Shown: positions 17,141 through 26,654, numbered from the stretch's first letter. The stretch is 64,000 nt of DNA from Curtobacterium sp. 9128 (GCF_007673775.1 NZ_VEAF01000007.1:62001-126000); one strand, 5' to 3'. A program made the numbers and translations. The notes: generated from the letters alone by a model not told the origin.

Positions 17141-18091
17141 GTGACCCGGTTCCTCGTCGGGCGAGTGGTCCTGCTCGTCGTCGGCCTGCTCGTGGCGAGC
17201 GTCATCGTCTTCGCCACGCTCCGCGTGCTGCCCGGCGACGTCGCGCAGATCGTCGCCGGGACCCAGGCGACGCCGGCGACGGTGGCCGCGCTCCGCCAGC
17301 AGCTGGGGCTCGACCGCCCGGTGGTGGTGCAGTACCTCGACTGGGTCCTCGGACTGCTCCGCGGCGACCTCGGCACCTCCCTCGTGACGAAGGGTCCGGT
17401 CGCGCCGGAGATCGCGCAGAAGCTCGGCGTGACGCTCCCCCTGGCGGGCATGTCCCTCGCCGCGGCGCTCGTGCTCGGCGTGCCGCTCGGCGTGGTCGCC
17501 GCGGTCCTCCGCCGTCGCACCGGCGGCGCGGTCATCGCGTTCGTCGCCCAGGCCGTCGCCGCGGTGCCGGTCGTCTGGGCCGGCATGCTGCTCGTCGCGC
17601 TCTTCGCGGTGACGCTGCACTGGCTGCCGACCCAGGGCTTCCCGCTCGACGGCTGGTCCGAGCCCGGCCGGGCGTTCGCGTCGCTGGTCCTCCCGGCGCT
17701 GACGATCGGTGCGGTCGAGGGCGCGGTCATCCTCCGCTTCACCCGGTCCGCCACGCTGAGCGTGCTCGACGCCGACCACCTCCGCACGGCGGCGGCGATC
17801 GGGCTCACCCGCACCGGGGCGCTCCTGCGGCACGGGCTCCCGAGCGTGGCGCTGACGGTGCTGTCGGTCCTCGGGGTGCAGATCGCGGGGCTGCTCGTCG
17901 GCGCGGTCGTCGTCGAGCAGCTGTTCTCGCTGCCGGGCGTCGGCCGGATGCTCGTGACCGACGTCGGCAGACGGGACATCACCAAGGTGCAGTCCGAGCT
18001 GCTCGTCCTCACCGGGCTGGTGCTCCTCGTCGGGTTCGCCGTGGACGTCGTCCACCGCGCGCTCGATCCCCGACAGCGGGAGCGCGCATGA
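17141..18091 (+). CDS. ABC transporter permease, DppB/OppB type
   Basis: 316 residues, about six membrane segments, with the conserved N-terminal strip 'LRVLPGDVAQIVAG' of DppB-type permeases and an EAA-like loop 'AAAIGLTRTGALLRHGLPSV' that contacts the ATPases. GTG start 20 bp after the lipoprotein stop. A TAGCAT hexamer (17129-17134) lies 6 nt upstream, so an internal leaderless promoter is possible. The stop overlaps the next permease start in ATGA. Confidence 0.92.
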   Translation: MTRFLVGRVVLLVVGLLVASVIVFATLRVLPGDVAQIVAGTQATPATVAALRQQLGLDRPVVVQYLDWVLGLLRGDLGTSLVTKGPVAPEIAQKLGVTLPLAGMSLAAALVLGVPLGVVAAVLRRRTGGAVIAFVAQAVAAVPVVWAGMLLVALFAVTLHWLPTQGFPLDGWSEPGRAFASLVLPALTIGAVEGAVILRFTRSATLSVLDADHLRTAAAIGLTRTGALLRHGLPSVALTVLSVLGVQIAGLLVGAVVVEQLFSLPGVGRMLVTDVGRRDITKVQSELLVLTGLVLLVGFAVDVVHRALDPRQRERA

Positions 18092-19008
18092 TCCGCCGCG
18101 TCCTGTCCCGGCCCACCGGGGTCTTCGCCGTCGTCGTGCTCGGGCTGCTCGTCGTCCTCGCCGTGGTCTCGCTGGTCTGGACACCGGAGAACCCGTTCCG
18201 CACGGACCCGTTCCACCAGTGGGAACGGCCGAGCGCCGCGCACTGGTTCGGCACGGACGGCGTCGGTCGGGACATCGCGAGCTACCTGCTCGCCGGGACC
18301 CGCACGACGGTGCTCGTCGCGGTCGGGTCCGGCATCATCGCGAGCGTCGTCGGGATCGTCCTCACTGCGGTCGGGTCGCTCACCACGCGCTGGGTCCGCG
18401 AGGGCATGGCCGTGCTGCTCGACATCCTCGTGGCCTTCCCGACGCTCCTGACGGCGATGCTGCTGACGGCGGTGTTCGGCGGCTCGCTCGGCGTCGTGGT
18501 CGTCTCGGTCGGCCTGGCGTTCGGCGTGACGATCGCCCGGGTCGCCCGCGGGGAGATCCGCCGCATCGCCAGGAGCGACTACGTCGTCGCCGCGAAGGCC
18601 TCCGGCGTCGGACCGTGCGGCGTGCTGGTCCGGCACCTCGTGCCGAACGCCGCGCCCCTGTTCACCGTGCAGCTCTCGCTCGCGATGGCGACGGCGGTCC
18701 TCGCCGAGGCCGGGCTCTCGTACCTCGGCTACGGCGCCGGCTCGGGGACGGCGTCCTGGGGCAGCCTGCTGTCCGACCTGCAGACCTACATCGGTGTGCA
18801 CCCGTGGAGCGCGACGTGGCCCGGTGCCGCGATCGCGCTCGTCGTCGCCGCGCTGTCCCTGCTCGGCGACGCCGTGCGCGACGCCTCCGATCCGCGCCTG
18901 ACCACGGGGGACGCCGCGCGGGACGCCGGGCACCCGGACGACGACGGGCGTCGGGCGGACGCCGGTCACGACCCGGCACGCGTCACCGGGACGGAGGGCA
19001 TCGCATGA
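18088..19008 (+). CDS. ABC transporter permease, DppC/OppC type
   Basis: 306 residues with about six membrane segments. It carries the DppC-type 'HWFGTDGVGRDIASYLLAGTRT' strip near 52-73, the EAA loop 'AAKASGVGPCGVLVRHLVPN', and 'AEAGLSYLGYG' shortly after. A charged, low-complexity C-terminal tail of about 40 residues ('GDAARDAGHPDDDGRR') is longer than usual. ATGA overlap with dppB-like upstream and with the ATPase gene downstream indicates tight translational coupling. Confidence 0.92.
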   Translation: MIRRVLSRPTGVFAVVVLGLLVVLAVVSLVWTPENPFRTDPFHQWERPSAAHWFGTDGVGRDIASYLLAGTRTTVLVAVGSGIIASVVGIVLTAVGSLTTRWVREGMAVLLDILVAFPTLLTAMLLTAVFGGSLGVVVVSVGLAFGVTIARVARGEIRRIARSDYVVAAKASGVGPCGVLVRHLVPNAAPLFTVQLSLAMATAVLAEAGLSYLGYGAGSGTASWGSLLSDLQTYIGVHPWSATWPGAAIALVVAALSLLGDAVRDASDPRLTTGDAARDAGHPDDDGRRADAGHDPARVTGTEGIA

Positions 19009-19802
19009 CCGCGACCGACGGCGCGACCGCGACCGGCGGCCTCGAGGTGCGTGACCTGTCCGTCAGCATCGCGGGGCGGACGGTCCTGGACCGCGTGTCC
19101 TTCACCGTGCCTCCCGGCCGCCGCGTCGGCGTGATCGGCGCGTCCGGATCCGGCAAGTCGATGACCTCGCTCGCCCTGATGGGGCTGGAGCCGAGCGGCG
19201 CCGCCGTGCAGGGCAGCATCCGGCTCGACGGCGACGAGCTCGTCGGGCTCCCGGAGCGGCAGCGTGCCGCCGTCCGCGGCGCGCGGATCGGGATGGTGTT
19301 CCAGGAACCCGGCACCGCGCTCGACCCGCTCCGCCGCGTCGGCAGGCAGATCGCCGAACCGCTGCGCCTGCACCGCGGGCTCGGCCGCCGGGAGGCGGAC
19401 CGAGCGGCACTCGAGCTGGCCGGGCAGGTCGGCCTGCCCGACCCCGAGTCCCTGCTCCGGCAGTACCCGCACCAGCTCTCCGGCGGGCAGCGGCAGCGCA
19501 TCTGCATCGCGATGGCGATGGCCGGGGAGCCGACGCTCATCGTGGCGGACGAGCCGACGACGGCGCTCGACGTCACGACCGAGGCGCGGATCCTCGACCT
19601 CCTCGAGGGCCTCGACGTCTCGGTGCTGTTCGTCACGCACGACCTGGCCGTGCTCGCCCGGATCGCCGACACCGCGGTGGTCCTGGACGCCGGTCGCGTG
19701 GTCGAGACCGGCACCGTGCGCGACCTGCTCGCCGCCCCCCGTCACCCGGCCACCCGGGCGCTCGTCGACGCGGCCCGCGCCACCGCGAGGAGGACCCCGT
19801 GA
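19005..19802 (+). CDS. ABC transporter ATP-binding protein, DppD/OppD type
   Basis: 265 residues. Walker A 'GASGSGKSMTSLA', Q-loop 'VFQEPGTALDPL', signature 'QLSGGQRQRICIAMAMA', Walker B 'LIVADEPTTALDV' and H-loop 'FVTHDLAVL'. It lacks the cysteine-rich C-terminal oligopeptide-binding extension of long OppD proteins. The ATG lies in ATGA at the end of the permease; its own stop overlaps the next ATPase in GTGA. Forms a heterodimeric motor with that protein. Confidence 0.92.
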   Translation: MTATDGATATGGLEVRDLSVSIAGRTVLDRVSFTVPPGRRVGVIGASGSGKSMTSLALMGLEPSGAAVQGSIRLDGDELVGLPERQRAAVRGARIGMVFQEPGTALDPLRRVGRQIAEPLRLHRGLGRREADRAALELAGQVGLPDPESLLRQYPHQLSGGQRQRICIAMAMAGEPTLIVADEPTTALDVTTEARILDLLEGLDVSVLFVTHDLAVLARIADTAVVLDAGRVVETGTVRDLLAAPRHPATRALVDAARATARRTP

Positions 19803-20578
19803 CCGCCCTCGAAGCCGCCGGTCTGCACCGCACCTACCGGCTCCCCCGCCGCGGGCCGTTCGAGCCCGGCCCGGTCCGGACCGCCGTCGACGGCATCGAC
19901 CTCACCGTGGCCGACGGCGCGCGCCTCGGGATCGTCGGCGAGTCGGGCTCCGGCAAGTCCACGCTCGTCCGCCTGCTGGCCGGATTGGAGGCCCCCACCG
20001 CCGGCACCGTGTCGGCCGGCGGTCGCCCGGTGCTCGCGTCCGCCTCCGCCGCCGCGATGCGCTGGTTCCGTCGCGAGACCGGAGTGGTGTTCCAGGACCC
20101 GTACTCGTCGCTCGACCCGCGGATGCGCGTCGGCGCGATCGTCGAGGAACCGCTCCGGGCCCTGCGGATCCCGGGGTCGCACGCGTCCCTCGTCCAGGCG
20201 GCACTCGAGCGCGTGGACCTGCCAGCCGACGCCGCCGGGCGCTACCCGCACGAGTTCTCGGGCGGGCAGCGGCAGCGCATCGCGATCGCGCGGGCCGTGG
20301 TGCACGGGCCCCGGATCCTCTTCGGGGACGAGCCGATGAGCGCCCTCGACGTGGTGGTGCGCGCCCGGGTCATCGAGCTCTTCCGGTCCCTCGCCGACGA
20401 GCTCGGGTTGACGATCGTGCTCGTCTCGCACGACATCGGCGTGGTGCAGCGGCTGTGCGACACCGTCGCGGTGATGGCCGAGGGACGCATCGTCGAGCAC
20501 GGGCCGGTGTCTCTGCTCGACGCGCCCGCGAGCCCCGTCACCCGCGCCCTGGTCGACGCGGCCCCGACGCTGCCGTAG
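19799..20578 (+). CDS. ABC transporter ATP-binding protein, DppF/OppF type
   Basis: 259 residues. Walker A 'GESGSGKSTLVRLL', Q-loop 'VFQDPYSSLDPR' (typical DppF), signature 'EFSGGQRQRIAIARA', Walker B 'ILFGDEPMSALDV' and H-loop 'LVSHDIGVVQRL'. Last gene of the importer operon; it ends just before a 392-bp intergenic stretch crowded with inverted repeats that can serve as the terminator. GTG start inside the upstream stop. Confidence 0.92.
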   Translation: MTALEAAGLHRTYRLPRRGPFEPGPVRTAVDGIDLTVADGARLGIVGESGSGKSTLVRLLAGLEAPTAGTVSAGGRPVLASASAAAMRWFRRETGVVFQDPYSSLDPRMRVGAIVEEPLRALRIPGSHASLVQAALERVDLPADAAGRYPHEFSGGQRQRIAIARAVVHGPRILFGDEPMSALDVVVRARVIELFRSLADELGLTIVLVSHDIGVVQRLCDTVAVMAEGRIVEHGPVSLLDAPASPVTRALVDAAPTLP

Positions 20579-20610
20579 GCGCGGCCCGGCCCGGCCCGCC
20601 GGGCCCGCCC

Positions 20611-20699
20611 GTCGAGGTTCCGCAATTGCGGAACCTCGACGGCGTGGACCGGTGCGTCGTGGAACCGCGGCAGACCTGAGCCGCGAGTTGCGGAACTTC
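20611..20699 (-). repeat. REP-like composite repeat, copy C (inverted)
   Basis: A perfect 30-nt palindrome (20611-20640, arms GTCGAGGTTCCGCAA) followed by the reverse complement of the GGTTCCACAACTCGCCGCTC unit. Read on the minus strand, the order and spacing match the copies at 12520, 12659 and 42414. It lies directly after the importer operon and before the convergent amidase. Confidence 0.8.
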
Positions 20700-20712
20700 G
20701 GGCGGGCGGCTG

Positions 20713-20758
20713 CCGGACGGGAGGCTCGTGGCGGCGTCGGCACGAGCCTCCCGTCCGG
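20713..20758. repeat. GGACGGGAGGC-type hairpin
   Basis: Two perfect 18-nt arms (CCGGACGGGAGGCTCGTG and its complement) around a 10-nt loop. The same core forms hairpins at 47988-48082 and 53346-53393. No T-run follows, so if it is a terminator it is of the U-tract-less kind common in high-GC actinobacteria. Confidence 0.8.
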
Positions 20759-20762
20759 TGGT

Positions 20763-20901
20763 TGCCTGCGTCCGCAAGGAGCGACTCCGTCGCTGTCGTA
20801 CGACGTCGACACTGTCGGTTCGCAGCGCGCGCGACCGTTGCGTCCGCAACGAGCGACAGGGTCGCTGTCGTACGACAGCGACCCTGTCGTTCCGAGTCGA
20901 C
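20763..20901 (-). repeat. GTCGTACGAC composite repeat, copy 1
   Basis: Contains one perfect 36-nt palindrome (20854-20889) and one imperfect one about 60 nt before it, each centred on GTCGTACGAC and joined by TTGCG/CGCAA inverted pieces. Its reverse complement aligns along its whole length with 37419-37562. It completes the 392-bp gap between the dppF-like gene and the amidase; the remaining 70 bp is C/G-rich with no other feature. Confidence 0.8.
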
Positions 20902-20970
20902 CCGCGCCCACGCCCGCCCGCCCGCGCCCGCACCGCGCCTGCGCCCCCGCCCCGCCCGCGCGCGCGCACC

Positions 20971-22410
20971 TCACCACATGGGCGGGTGCCGCCGCTGCCA
21001 CCGCAGGCGCCGCTCCAGCTGCGCGCCGAGCGCGAGCAGCACGCGCTCGCCACCGGGACGCCCGATGAGCTGCACCCCCATCGGCAGCCCGGCACCGTCC
21101 GGGTGCCCGTCGTCCGTGACACCGACGGGGAGCGTGATCGCCGGGAGGCCCGCCACGTTCGCCATCGACGTCCACGGCGAGTAGGCGCACTGGCGGCGGA
21201 AGTCCTCCTCGGGGTCGTCGCCGTACCAGCCGAGCGGTCGGGGCGTCAGCGCCAGCGTCGGCGTGAGGACGGCGTCGAAGCGGCCGAACGCACGGATGAG
21301 CGCCGCCGAGAAGGTGTCGAGCGCGGTCATCGCGTCGAGCACCTGCGTCCCGGTCAGGGCCCGCCCCCGCTCGACCAGCCACGACACCAGCGGCGTGAGT
21401 GCGTCGAGGTCGATCCCGGGCACGGACGGCAGGCGCGCCGCCGAGGTCTCCCACGCGGTGCGGAACGCGTCGGCGTAGGGCGTCCGCGGCATCCTGACGT
21501 CCTCGATCCCGTGCCCGAGCTCGCCGAGCACCCGCACCGCGGTGTCCACCACGGCCCGGGCTGCCGGATCGACCACGACGTCCACGGTGTCGTCCCACGG
21601 CGACCCGTCGAGCACCCCGAGGACGAACCGGCCCTCGCCGCGGACCGCCGCCGCGGTGAACGGCCCGTCGCCGACGTCCGGGGTCACGAGCGCGTACGGC
21701 GCCGGCTCGTCGAGCCCGGTCGGCGCGACGAGGGCGTCGAGGAGCATCCCGGCGTCCGCGACGTTCCGGGTGAGCGGCCCGGCGACCGACAGGCCGCCGA
21801 CCCCGGAGCGTCCCGGCATGGAGGGCACCCGTCCACGGCTCGGCTTCAGTCCGACCAACCCCGTCGCGGCGGCCGGGATCCGCACCGATCCCCCGCCGTC
21901 CGACCCGACCGCGGCCGGCAGCAGCCCCGCGGCCACGGCGACGGCCGCGCCGCTCGAGGACCCACCCGGCGCCCTCGAGGTGTCATAGGGATTCCGCGTC
22001 ACGCCCCGCCGCGTCTCCGAGGACGACGACAGCCCGAACTCCGGACTCGCCGTCTTCCCGAGGCTCACCGCGCCGGCGGCGTCGAGCGCCGCCACGAGCG
22101 GGTGGTCGGCCGACGCCGCGCGTTCCGGCAGCGCGACCGTCCCGGACCCGGTGGGCACGCCGGCTCGGTCGTACAGGTCCTTGTCACCGGACGGGAGGCC
22201 CCACAGCGGCCGCGACGTCGGCACCAGGTCGCCGAGACGGTCGGCTCGTGCCCGTGCCGCCTCCGCCGTGACCGTCACGAAGGCACCGAGTCCGGGGTCG
22301 AGCCGGTCGATGCGGGCGAGGAAGTGCTCGGTCGCTTCGCGGGCCGTGGTGTCGCCGCGGCGGATCCAGTCCCAGAGGTCCTGCGCCGACAGGTGGTGGA
22401 GTTCGAACAC
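20971..22410 (-). CDS. Amidase (amidase-signature family)
   Basis: 479 residues with the full Ser-cisSer-Lys triad: K77 in 'GLPSGDKDL', the cis-Ser in 'GGSSSG' (150-154) and nucleophile S175 in 'DGGGSVRIPA'. The family hydrolyses carboxamides or, as GatA, transamidates Glu-tRNA; no gatB or gatC is adjacent and the sequence looks like a catabolic amidase. Substrate unknown. GTG start at 22410; a TAGGCT hexamer (22419-22424, minus strand) is 8 nt upstream. Convergent to the peptide importer; a shared role in amide or peptide use is only a suggestion. Confidence 0.9.
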   Translation of the reverse strand: MFELHHLSAQDLWDWIRRGDTTAREATEHFLARIDRLDPGLGAFVTVTAEAARARADRLGDLVPTSRPLWGLPSGDKDLYDRAGVPTGSGTVALPERAASADHPLVAALDAAGAVSLGKTASPEFGLSSSSETRRGVTRNPYDTSRAPGGSSSGAAVAVAAGLLPAAVGSDGGGSVRIPAAATGLVGLKPSRGRVPSMPGRSGVGGLSVAGPLTRNVADAGMLLDALVAPTGLDEPAPYALVTPDVGDGPFTAAAVRGEGRFVLGVLDGSPWDDTVDVVVDPAARAVVDTAVRVLGELGHGIEDVRMPRTPYADAFRTAWETSAARLPSVPGIDLDALTPLVSWLVERGRALTGTQVLDAMTALDTFSAALIRAFGRFDAVLTPTLALTPRPLGWYGDDPEEDFRRQCAYSPWTSMANVAGLPAITLPVGVTDDGHPDGAGLPMGVQLIGRPGGERVLLALGAQLERRLRWQRRHPPMW

Positions 22411-22522
22411 GGGTCACGAGCCTATCCGCGCAGGGCCGCCACCCGCCGGGCGAGACCGACGCTGTCGGCGTCGTGGTCGGCGGCAGCGTCGCCGTCAACG
22501 TCGGCGTCGGTACGCTCGTCGG

Positions 22523-23173
22523 GTGACCCGCCGGTACCCGTCCACCATCGCGGCGACGGTCGAGCACGAGATCGTCGTCACGAAGTCCCGCTTCGTCACC
22601 ACGCTCGTCCCGGTGTCCGGCCCCGAGGACGCCGACCGCGCCGTCGCCGAGGTGCGGAAGCGGTCCTGGGACGCCCGACACCACTGTGTCGCCATGGTGA
22701 CCGGCCTCCTCGGCGACCAGGCACGCTCGTCGGACGACGGCGAGCCGTCTGGCACCGCCGGCGTGCCGATGCTCGAGGTCCTGCGCCGGCGTGACCTCAC
22801 CGACGTCGTGGCGGTCGTCACGCGGTGGTTCGGCGGTGTGAAGCTCGGCGCCGGTGGCCTCGTCCGCGCGTACTCGACGTCCGTGTCCGAGGCGCTCGAC
22901 CATGCGGCCCTCGTCCGCCGCGAGGCCCTGACGTCGGTGACGGTCGACGTGCCGCACGCCGACGCCGGTCGGATCGACAACCTGCTGCGCGAGTGGGTCC
23001 GGCACCACGGGGCGACGTCCGCGGAACCGCAGTACGGCGCGGCGGCGACCTTCGAGGTCCTCGTGCCGGAGCCCGAGGTCCCCGCGCTCCGAGCCGAGCT
23101 CGCGGCGGTGTCCGGCGGGACCCTCGTGGCGGAGGTCGGCGATGAGCGCGTGGTGGACGTGCCGGTCGGCTGA
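22523..23173 (+). CDS. YigZ/IMPACT-family protein
   Basis: 216 residues with the N-terminal UPF0029 domain signature 'DDGEPSGTAGVPMLEVL' near 70-86 and 'VVTRWFGGVKLGAGGLVRAY' near 95-114, followed by the C-terminal EF-G-like DUF1949 domain. IMPACT proteins bind ribosomes or translation regulators in eukaryotes; the bacterial role is unclear. GTG start; TACGCT (22511-22516) lies 6 nt upstream. Divergent from the amidase. Confidence 0.92.
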   Translation: MTRRYPSTIAATVEHEIVVTKSRFVTTLVPVSGPEDADRAVAEVRKRSWDARHHCVAMVTGLLGDQARSSDDGEPSGTAGVPMLEVLRRRDLTDVVAVVTRWFGGVKLGAGGLVRAYSTSVSEALDHAALVRREALTSVTVDVPHADAGRIDNLLREWVRHHGATSAEPQYGAAATFEVLVPEPEVPALRAELAAVSGGTLVAEVGDERVVDVPVG

Positions 23174-23185
23174 CCGCCGCGGGCA

Positions 23186-23923
23186 TCAGGCCGCGACGAA
23201 CAGGTACCCCGCCAGCACGAACCCGCACACGGCGATCCCGATCCGGAGCGGCGTCGGCGGCACCCGCCGCGCGACCGAGGGTCCGATGAGCCCGCCGACC
23301 ACGGCCCCGACGCCGAGCGGCCACACCATCGCCCAGACGACGGTGCCGGACAGCGCGAAGAGCACCGCGGGCAGGACGTCGGCGGCGAGCAGCAGCACGT
23401 TCTTCAGGGCGTTCGCCCGGTGCAGCACCGGTTCGCCGTCGAGCAGCATCACCGCGATCATGAGCACGCCGGACCCGGCACCGAAGTACCCGTTGTAGAG
23501 CGAGACCGCCGACACACTCGTCGCCGCCGCGCCCGGGCCCATCCGCGCCGAGGCCCGCCGCCGGTCGATCCAGGGCTGCGCGAGGAGCAGGACGGAGCCG
23601 GCGGCGACGAGGAACGGCACGACACGATCGAACACGTGCGCCGGCGTCACCAGCAGCAGCCCGGCGCCGAGGGCGGAGACGACCACGGTGACGGGCAGCC
23701 ACCGGCGGAGTGTCCGCCCGTGCCCGACGAGGTCCGCCCGCGCGCGGAGCGCCGAACTCGCACCGCTGCCGAGCAACGCGACCGAGTTCGTCACGTTGGC
23801 CGCGAGCGGCGGCACGCCGACGGCGAGGAGGGCCGGGTAGGCCACGAGTGAGGTGATCCCGCCAGCGGTGCCGATGACCCCGGCGAGGGTCCCGGCGACG
23901 AGCAGGAACACCGCGGTCAGCAC
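23186..23923 (-). CDS. TSUP-family membrane transporter (TauE/SafE-like)
   Basis: 245 residues, about eight hydrophobic segments, with the duplicated TSUP motif 'GTLAGVIGTAGGITSLVAYPAL' at the start of repeat one and 'SLYNGYFGAGSGVLMI' at the start of repeat two. Members export sulfite, sulfoacetate or other organic anions, probably by proton exchange; the substrate is not evident. GTG start; a CAGGAT hexamer (23931-23936, minus strand) lies 7 nt upstream. Convergent with YigZ, 12 bp between stops. Confidence 0.88.
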   Translation of the reverse strand: MLTAVFLLVAGTLAGVIGTAGGITSLVAYPALLAVGVPPLAANVTNSVALLGSGASSALRARADLVGHGRTLRRWLPVTVVVSALGAGLLLVTPAHVFDRVVPFLVAAGSVLLLAQPWIDRRRASARMGPGAAATSVSAVSLYNGYFGAGSGVLMIAVMLLDGEPVLHRANALKNVLLLAADVLPAVLFALSGTVVWAMVWPLGVGAVVGGLIGPSVARRVPPTPLRIGIAVCGFVLAGYLFVAA

Positions 23924-23999
23924 GCGAGCGATCCTGCCACGGAGTCGGCACGTCCCGTCGGTACCGGCCCGTCAGCGCGTACCCGTCGGCGTGTCCCCG

Positions 24000-24890
24000 T
24001 CAGCCCGGTCCGTCGCTCGCCGCGGCGAGGAGGGGCACGACGACGTCGCTGATCGGGGTCGGGACGCCGTGCTCGTGCCCGACGCGCCGCACCACGCCGT
24101 TCCGCTCCTCCCACTCGAGCGGCCGCCCGGCGACCCGGTCGGCGAGGATCGAGGTCCCCGCGTCGGCCGGCGATCCGCGGAACCCCGACACGACGGTGTC
24201 GGGGACGTCGTCGTCGAGCCGGGCTCCGGCAGCCCGGGCGACCAGCACGCACTCCGCGGCGTAGTCGCGCGCGAGTTGCCCGAGGTCCTGCCTGGTGAAG
24301 ACGCCCGCCCGACGACCGGTGAGCGCCATGAGCCCGGCGACGGCGTTCTGCACGAGCTTCCGCCAGGCGACGGTGGTGAAGTCCGCCGACAGGTCGACCT
24401 CGACCCGGGTGCCGGCGAACACGCCGGCCACGGTCGCACCGGCCGGACCGTCGGGCAGTGTCAGGCGCGGTGTGGCGCGGAGCAGCACCGAGCCGTCCGG
24501 CCGGGTCTCGGCCGGGAACCACACGACGGACGGCACGACCGCGGCACCGTGCGCGGACGGCGACACGGTGCGGACCTGCTCGACGCCGTTCTGCAGCACG
24601 GCGACGACCGTGTCCGGTCCGCACAGTGCCGCGAGCCAGGGTGCCGCCGCGGCGGTCTGGGTGCCCTTCACGGCGAGCAGCACGACGTCGACGGGCCCGG
24701 CGACGGCCTCCGGATCGGTACGCACGGGTCCCGGGACGACGACCCGCCCGGCCGCGTCGGCGAGCTCGAGGTGCTCGCGGGGCGTCCGTCCGGCCAGCAG
24801 CGGCGTGCGTCCGTCCTCGTGCAGGGCCGCGGCGACGGTGGTGCCGATCGCACCGGGGCCGACGACGGCGACGGTGGTGGTGTTCACCAC
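24000..24890 (-). CDS. Ketopantoate reductase-family protein (ApbA/PanE)
   Basis: 296 residues. N-terminal NADP-binding strip 'VAVVGPGAIGTTVAAAL' and 'LLAVKGTQT', then the C-terminal helical domain with 'KLVQNAVAGLMALTGRRAG' (catalytic-Lys region) and the final Glu/Ser-bearing helix around 'SILADRVAGRPLEWEERNG'. It may make pantoate for CoA, but this superfamily contains many side-branch dehydrogenases and no panB or panC is adjacent, so the specific function is unsettled. Divergent from the ABC-F gene. Confidence 0.85.
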   Translation of the reverse strand: MVNTTTVAVVGPGAIGTTVAAALHEDGRTPLLAGRTPREHLELADAAGRVVVPGPVRTDPEAVAGPVDVVLLAVKGTQTAAAAPWLAALCGPDTVVAVLQNGVEQVRTVSPSAHGAAVVPSVVWFPAETRPDGSVLLRATPRLTLPDGPAGATVAGVFAGTRVEVDLSADFTTVAWRKLVQNAVAGLMALTGRRAGVFTRQDLGQLARDYAAECVLVARAAGARLDDDVPDTVVSGFRGSPADAGTSILADRVAGRPLEWEERNGVVRRVGHEHGVPTPISDVVVPLLAAASDGPG

Positions 24891-24990
24891 CCCTGGCTAC
24901 ACCACCACGAGCGCGCGTGGACGTGTTCCCGCGCGCGCGGTGCGACCGACGTGGCCATCGGGGACGCGGAACCAGTGGGACGATTGGTCC

Positions 24991-26634
24991 ATGACCGCCA
25001 CGCTCGTCGCCAAGGGCCTCGCCGGTGGGTACGCCGCCCGCACGCTGTTCGAGGGGCTGGACCTGACCGTCGCGCCCGGGGACGTGGTCGGCGTCGTCGG
25101 CGTGAACGGCGCCGGCAAGTCGACGCTGCTGCGGCTGCTCGCCGGCGTCAGCGAGCCGCTCGCCGGGACGGTGTCGCTCGCCCCGACCGACGCCTTCGTC
25201 GGCTGGCTCCCCCAGGAGCACGAGCGCGTGCCCGGAGAGACCGTCGCGGCGTACATCGGCCGGCGCACCGGCTGTGCGGCGGCGACGACGGAGATGGACA
25301 CGGCCGCTGCGGCGCTCGGCGACCCGGATGCGTCGGCCGACGCCGCCGACCGCTACTCGACGGCGCTCGACCGCTGGCTGGCGTCCGGTGCCGCCGACCT
25401 CGACGAGCGCATCCCGGTCGTGCTCGCCGACCTCGGTCTGACGCTCGACACCGAGACGGCGATGACCACGCTCTCCGGCGGGCAGGCAGCCCGGGTCGGC
25501 CTCGCCGCGCTGCTGCTCTCCCGCTTCGACGTCGTCCTGTTGGACGAGCCGACGAACGACCTCGACCTCGACGGCCTCGCCCGGTTGGAGGAGTTCGTGC
25601 GCGGGCTCCGCGGCGGTGTGGTCCTCGTCAGCCACGACCGGGAGTTCCTCGCCCGGAGCGTGACCAGCGTCCTCGAGCTCGACCTCGCACAGTCCTCGAA
25701 CCGGCTGTTCGGCGGTGGCTACGACGCCTACCTCGAGGAACGCGAGATCGCCCGCCAGCACAAGCGCGACGCGTACGACGAGTTCGCGGCGACGAAGGCC
25801 GACCTGGTGTCCCGCGCCCGGACGCAGCGGGAGTGGTCGAGCCAGGGCGTGCGGAACGCGATGCGCAAGAACCCCGACAACGACAAGATCCGACGCCGCG
25901 CCGCCTCGGAGTCGAGCGAGAAGCAGGCGCAGAAGGTCCGGCAGATGGAGTCGCGCATCGCCCGGCTGGACGAGGTCGAGGAGCCGCGCAAGGAGTGGCA
26001 GCTCGCGTTCACGATCGGTCAGGCGCCGCGGAGCTCCGCCGTCGTCGCCACGCTCGCCGACGCCACCTTCACCCGGGGCGACTTCACGCTCGGTCCGGTG
26101 TCCCTGCAGGTGGACGGCGGCGACCGCATCGGCATCACCGGCCCGAACGGCGCGGGCAAGTCCACCCTGCTGGGCGCGCTGCTCGGCAAGCAGGAACCGA
26201 CGACCGGCACCGCGAGCACCGGGTCGAGCATCGCGGTCGGCGAGATCGACCAGGCGCGCGGGCTGTTCACCGGTCGGGAACCGCTCGCCGCCGTGTTCGA
26301 GGGCCTGGTCCCCGAGATGGCGACCGCCGACGTGCGGACCCTGCTGGCGAAGTTCGGTCTCAAGGCCGACCACGTGGGCCGCGCAGCCGGCGAGCTCTCC
26401 CCCGGTGAGCGCACCCGCGCCGCGCTCGCGTTGCTGCAGGCTCGTGGTGTGAACGTGCTCGTGCTGGACGAACCGACGAACCACCTCGACCTGCCCGCGA
26501 TCGAGCAGCTCGAACAGGCGCTGGACTCCTACGACGGAACCCTGCTGCTCGTCACACACGACCGGCGCATGCTGGAGACGGTGCGGTTGGACCGACAGTG
26601 GCGCGTCGACGCGGGTCGGGTCACGGAACACTGA
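24991..26634 (+). CDS. ABC-F family ATPase
   Basis: 547 residues with two fused nucleotide-binding domains and no membrane segments. Domain 1 has 'GVNGAGKSTLLRLL' and 'LSGGQAARVGLAAL'; domain 2 has 'GPNGAGKSTLLGAL' and 'LSPGERTRAALALL', with Walker B 'LVLDEPTNHLDLPA'. Between them is the charged linker helix pair ('RRRAASESSEKQAQKVRQME') that enters the ribosomal E site in ABC-F proteins. Members either rescue stalled ribosomes or protect them from antibiotics. The sequence alone does not tell which. ATG start; no strong ribosome site. Confidence 0.92.
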   Translation: MTATLVAKGLAGGYAARTLFEGLDLTVAPGDVVGVVGVNGAGKSTLLRLLAGVSEPLAGTVSLAPTDAFVGWLPQEHERVPGETVAAYIGRRTGCAAATTEMDTAAAALGDPDASADAADRYSTALDRWLASGAADLDERIPVVLADLGLTLDTETAMTTLSGGQAARVGLAALLLSRFDVVLLDEPTNDLDLDGLARLEEFVRGLRGGVVLVSHDREFLARSVTSVLELDLAQSSNRLFGGGYDAYLEEREIARQHKRDAYDEFAATKADLVSRARTQREWSSQGVRNAMRKNPDNDKIRRRAASESSEKQAQKVRQMESRIARLDEVEEPRKEWQLAFTIGQAPRSSAVVATLADATFTRGDFTLGPVSLQVDGGDRIGITGPNGAGKSTLLGALLGKQEPTTGTASTGSSIAVGEIDQARGLFTGREPLAAVFEGLVPEMATADVRTLLAKFGLKADHVGRAAGELSPGERTRAALALLQARGVNVLVLDEPTNHLDLPAIEQLEQALDSYDGTLLLVTHDRRMLETVRLDRQWRVDAGRVTEH

Positions 26635-26654
26635 CGACGGACGGGAGGCCCGTG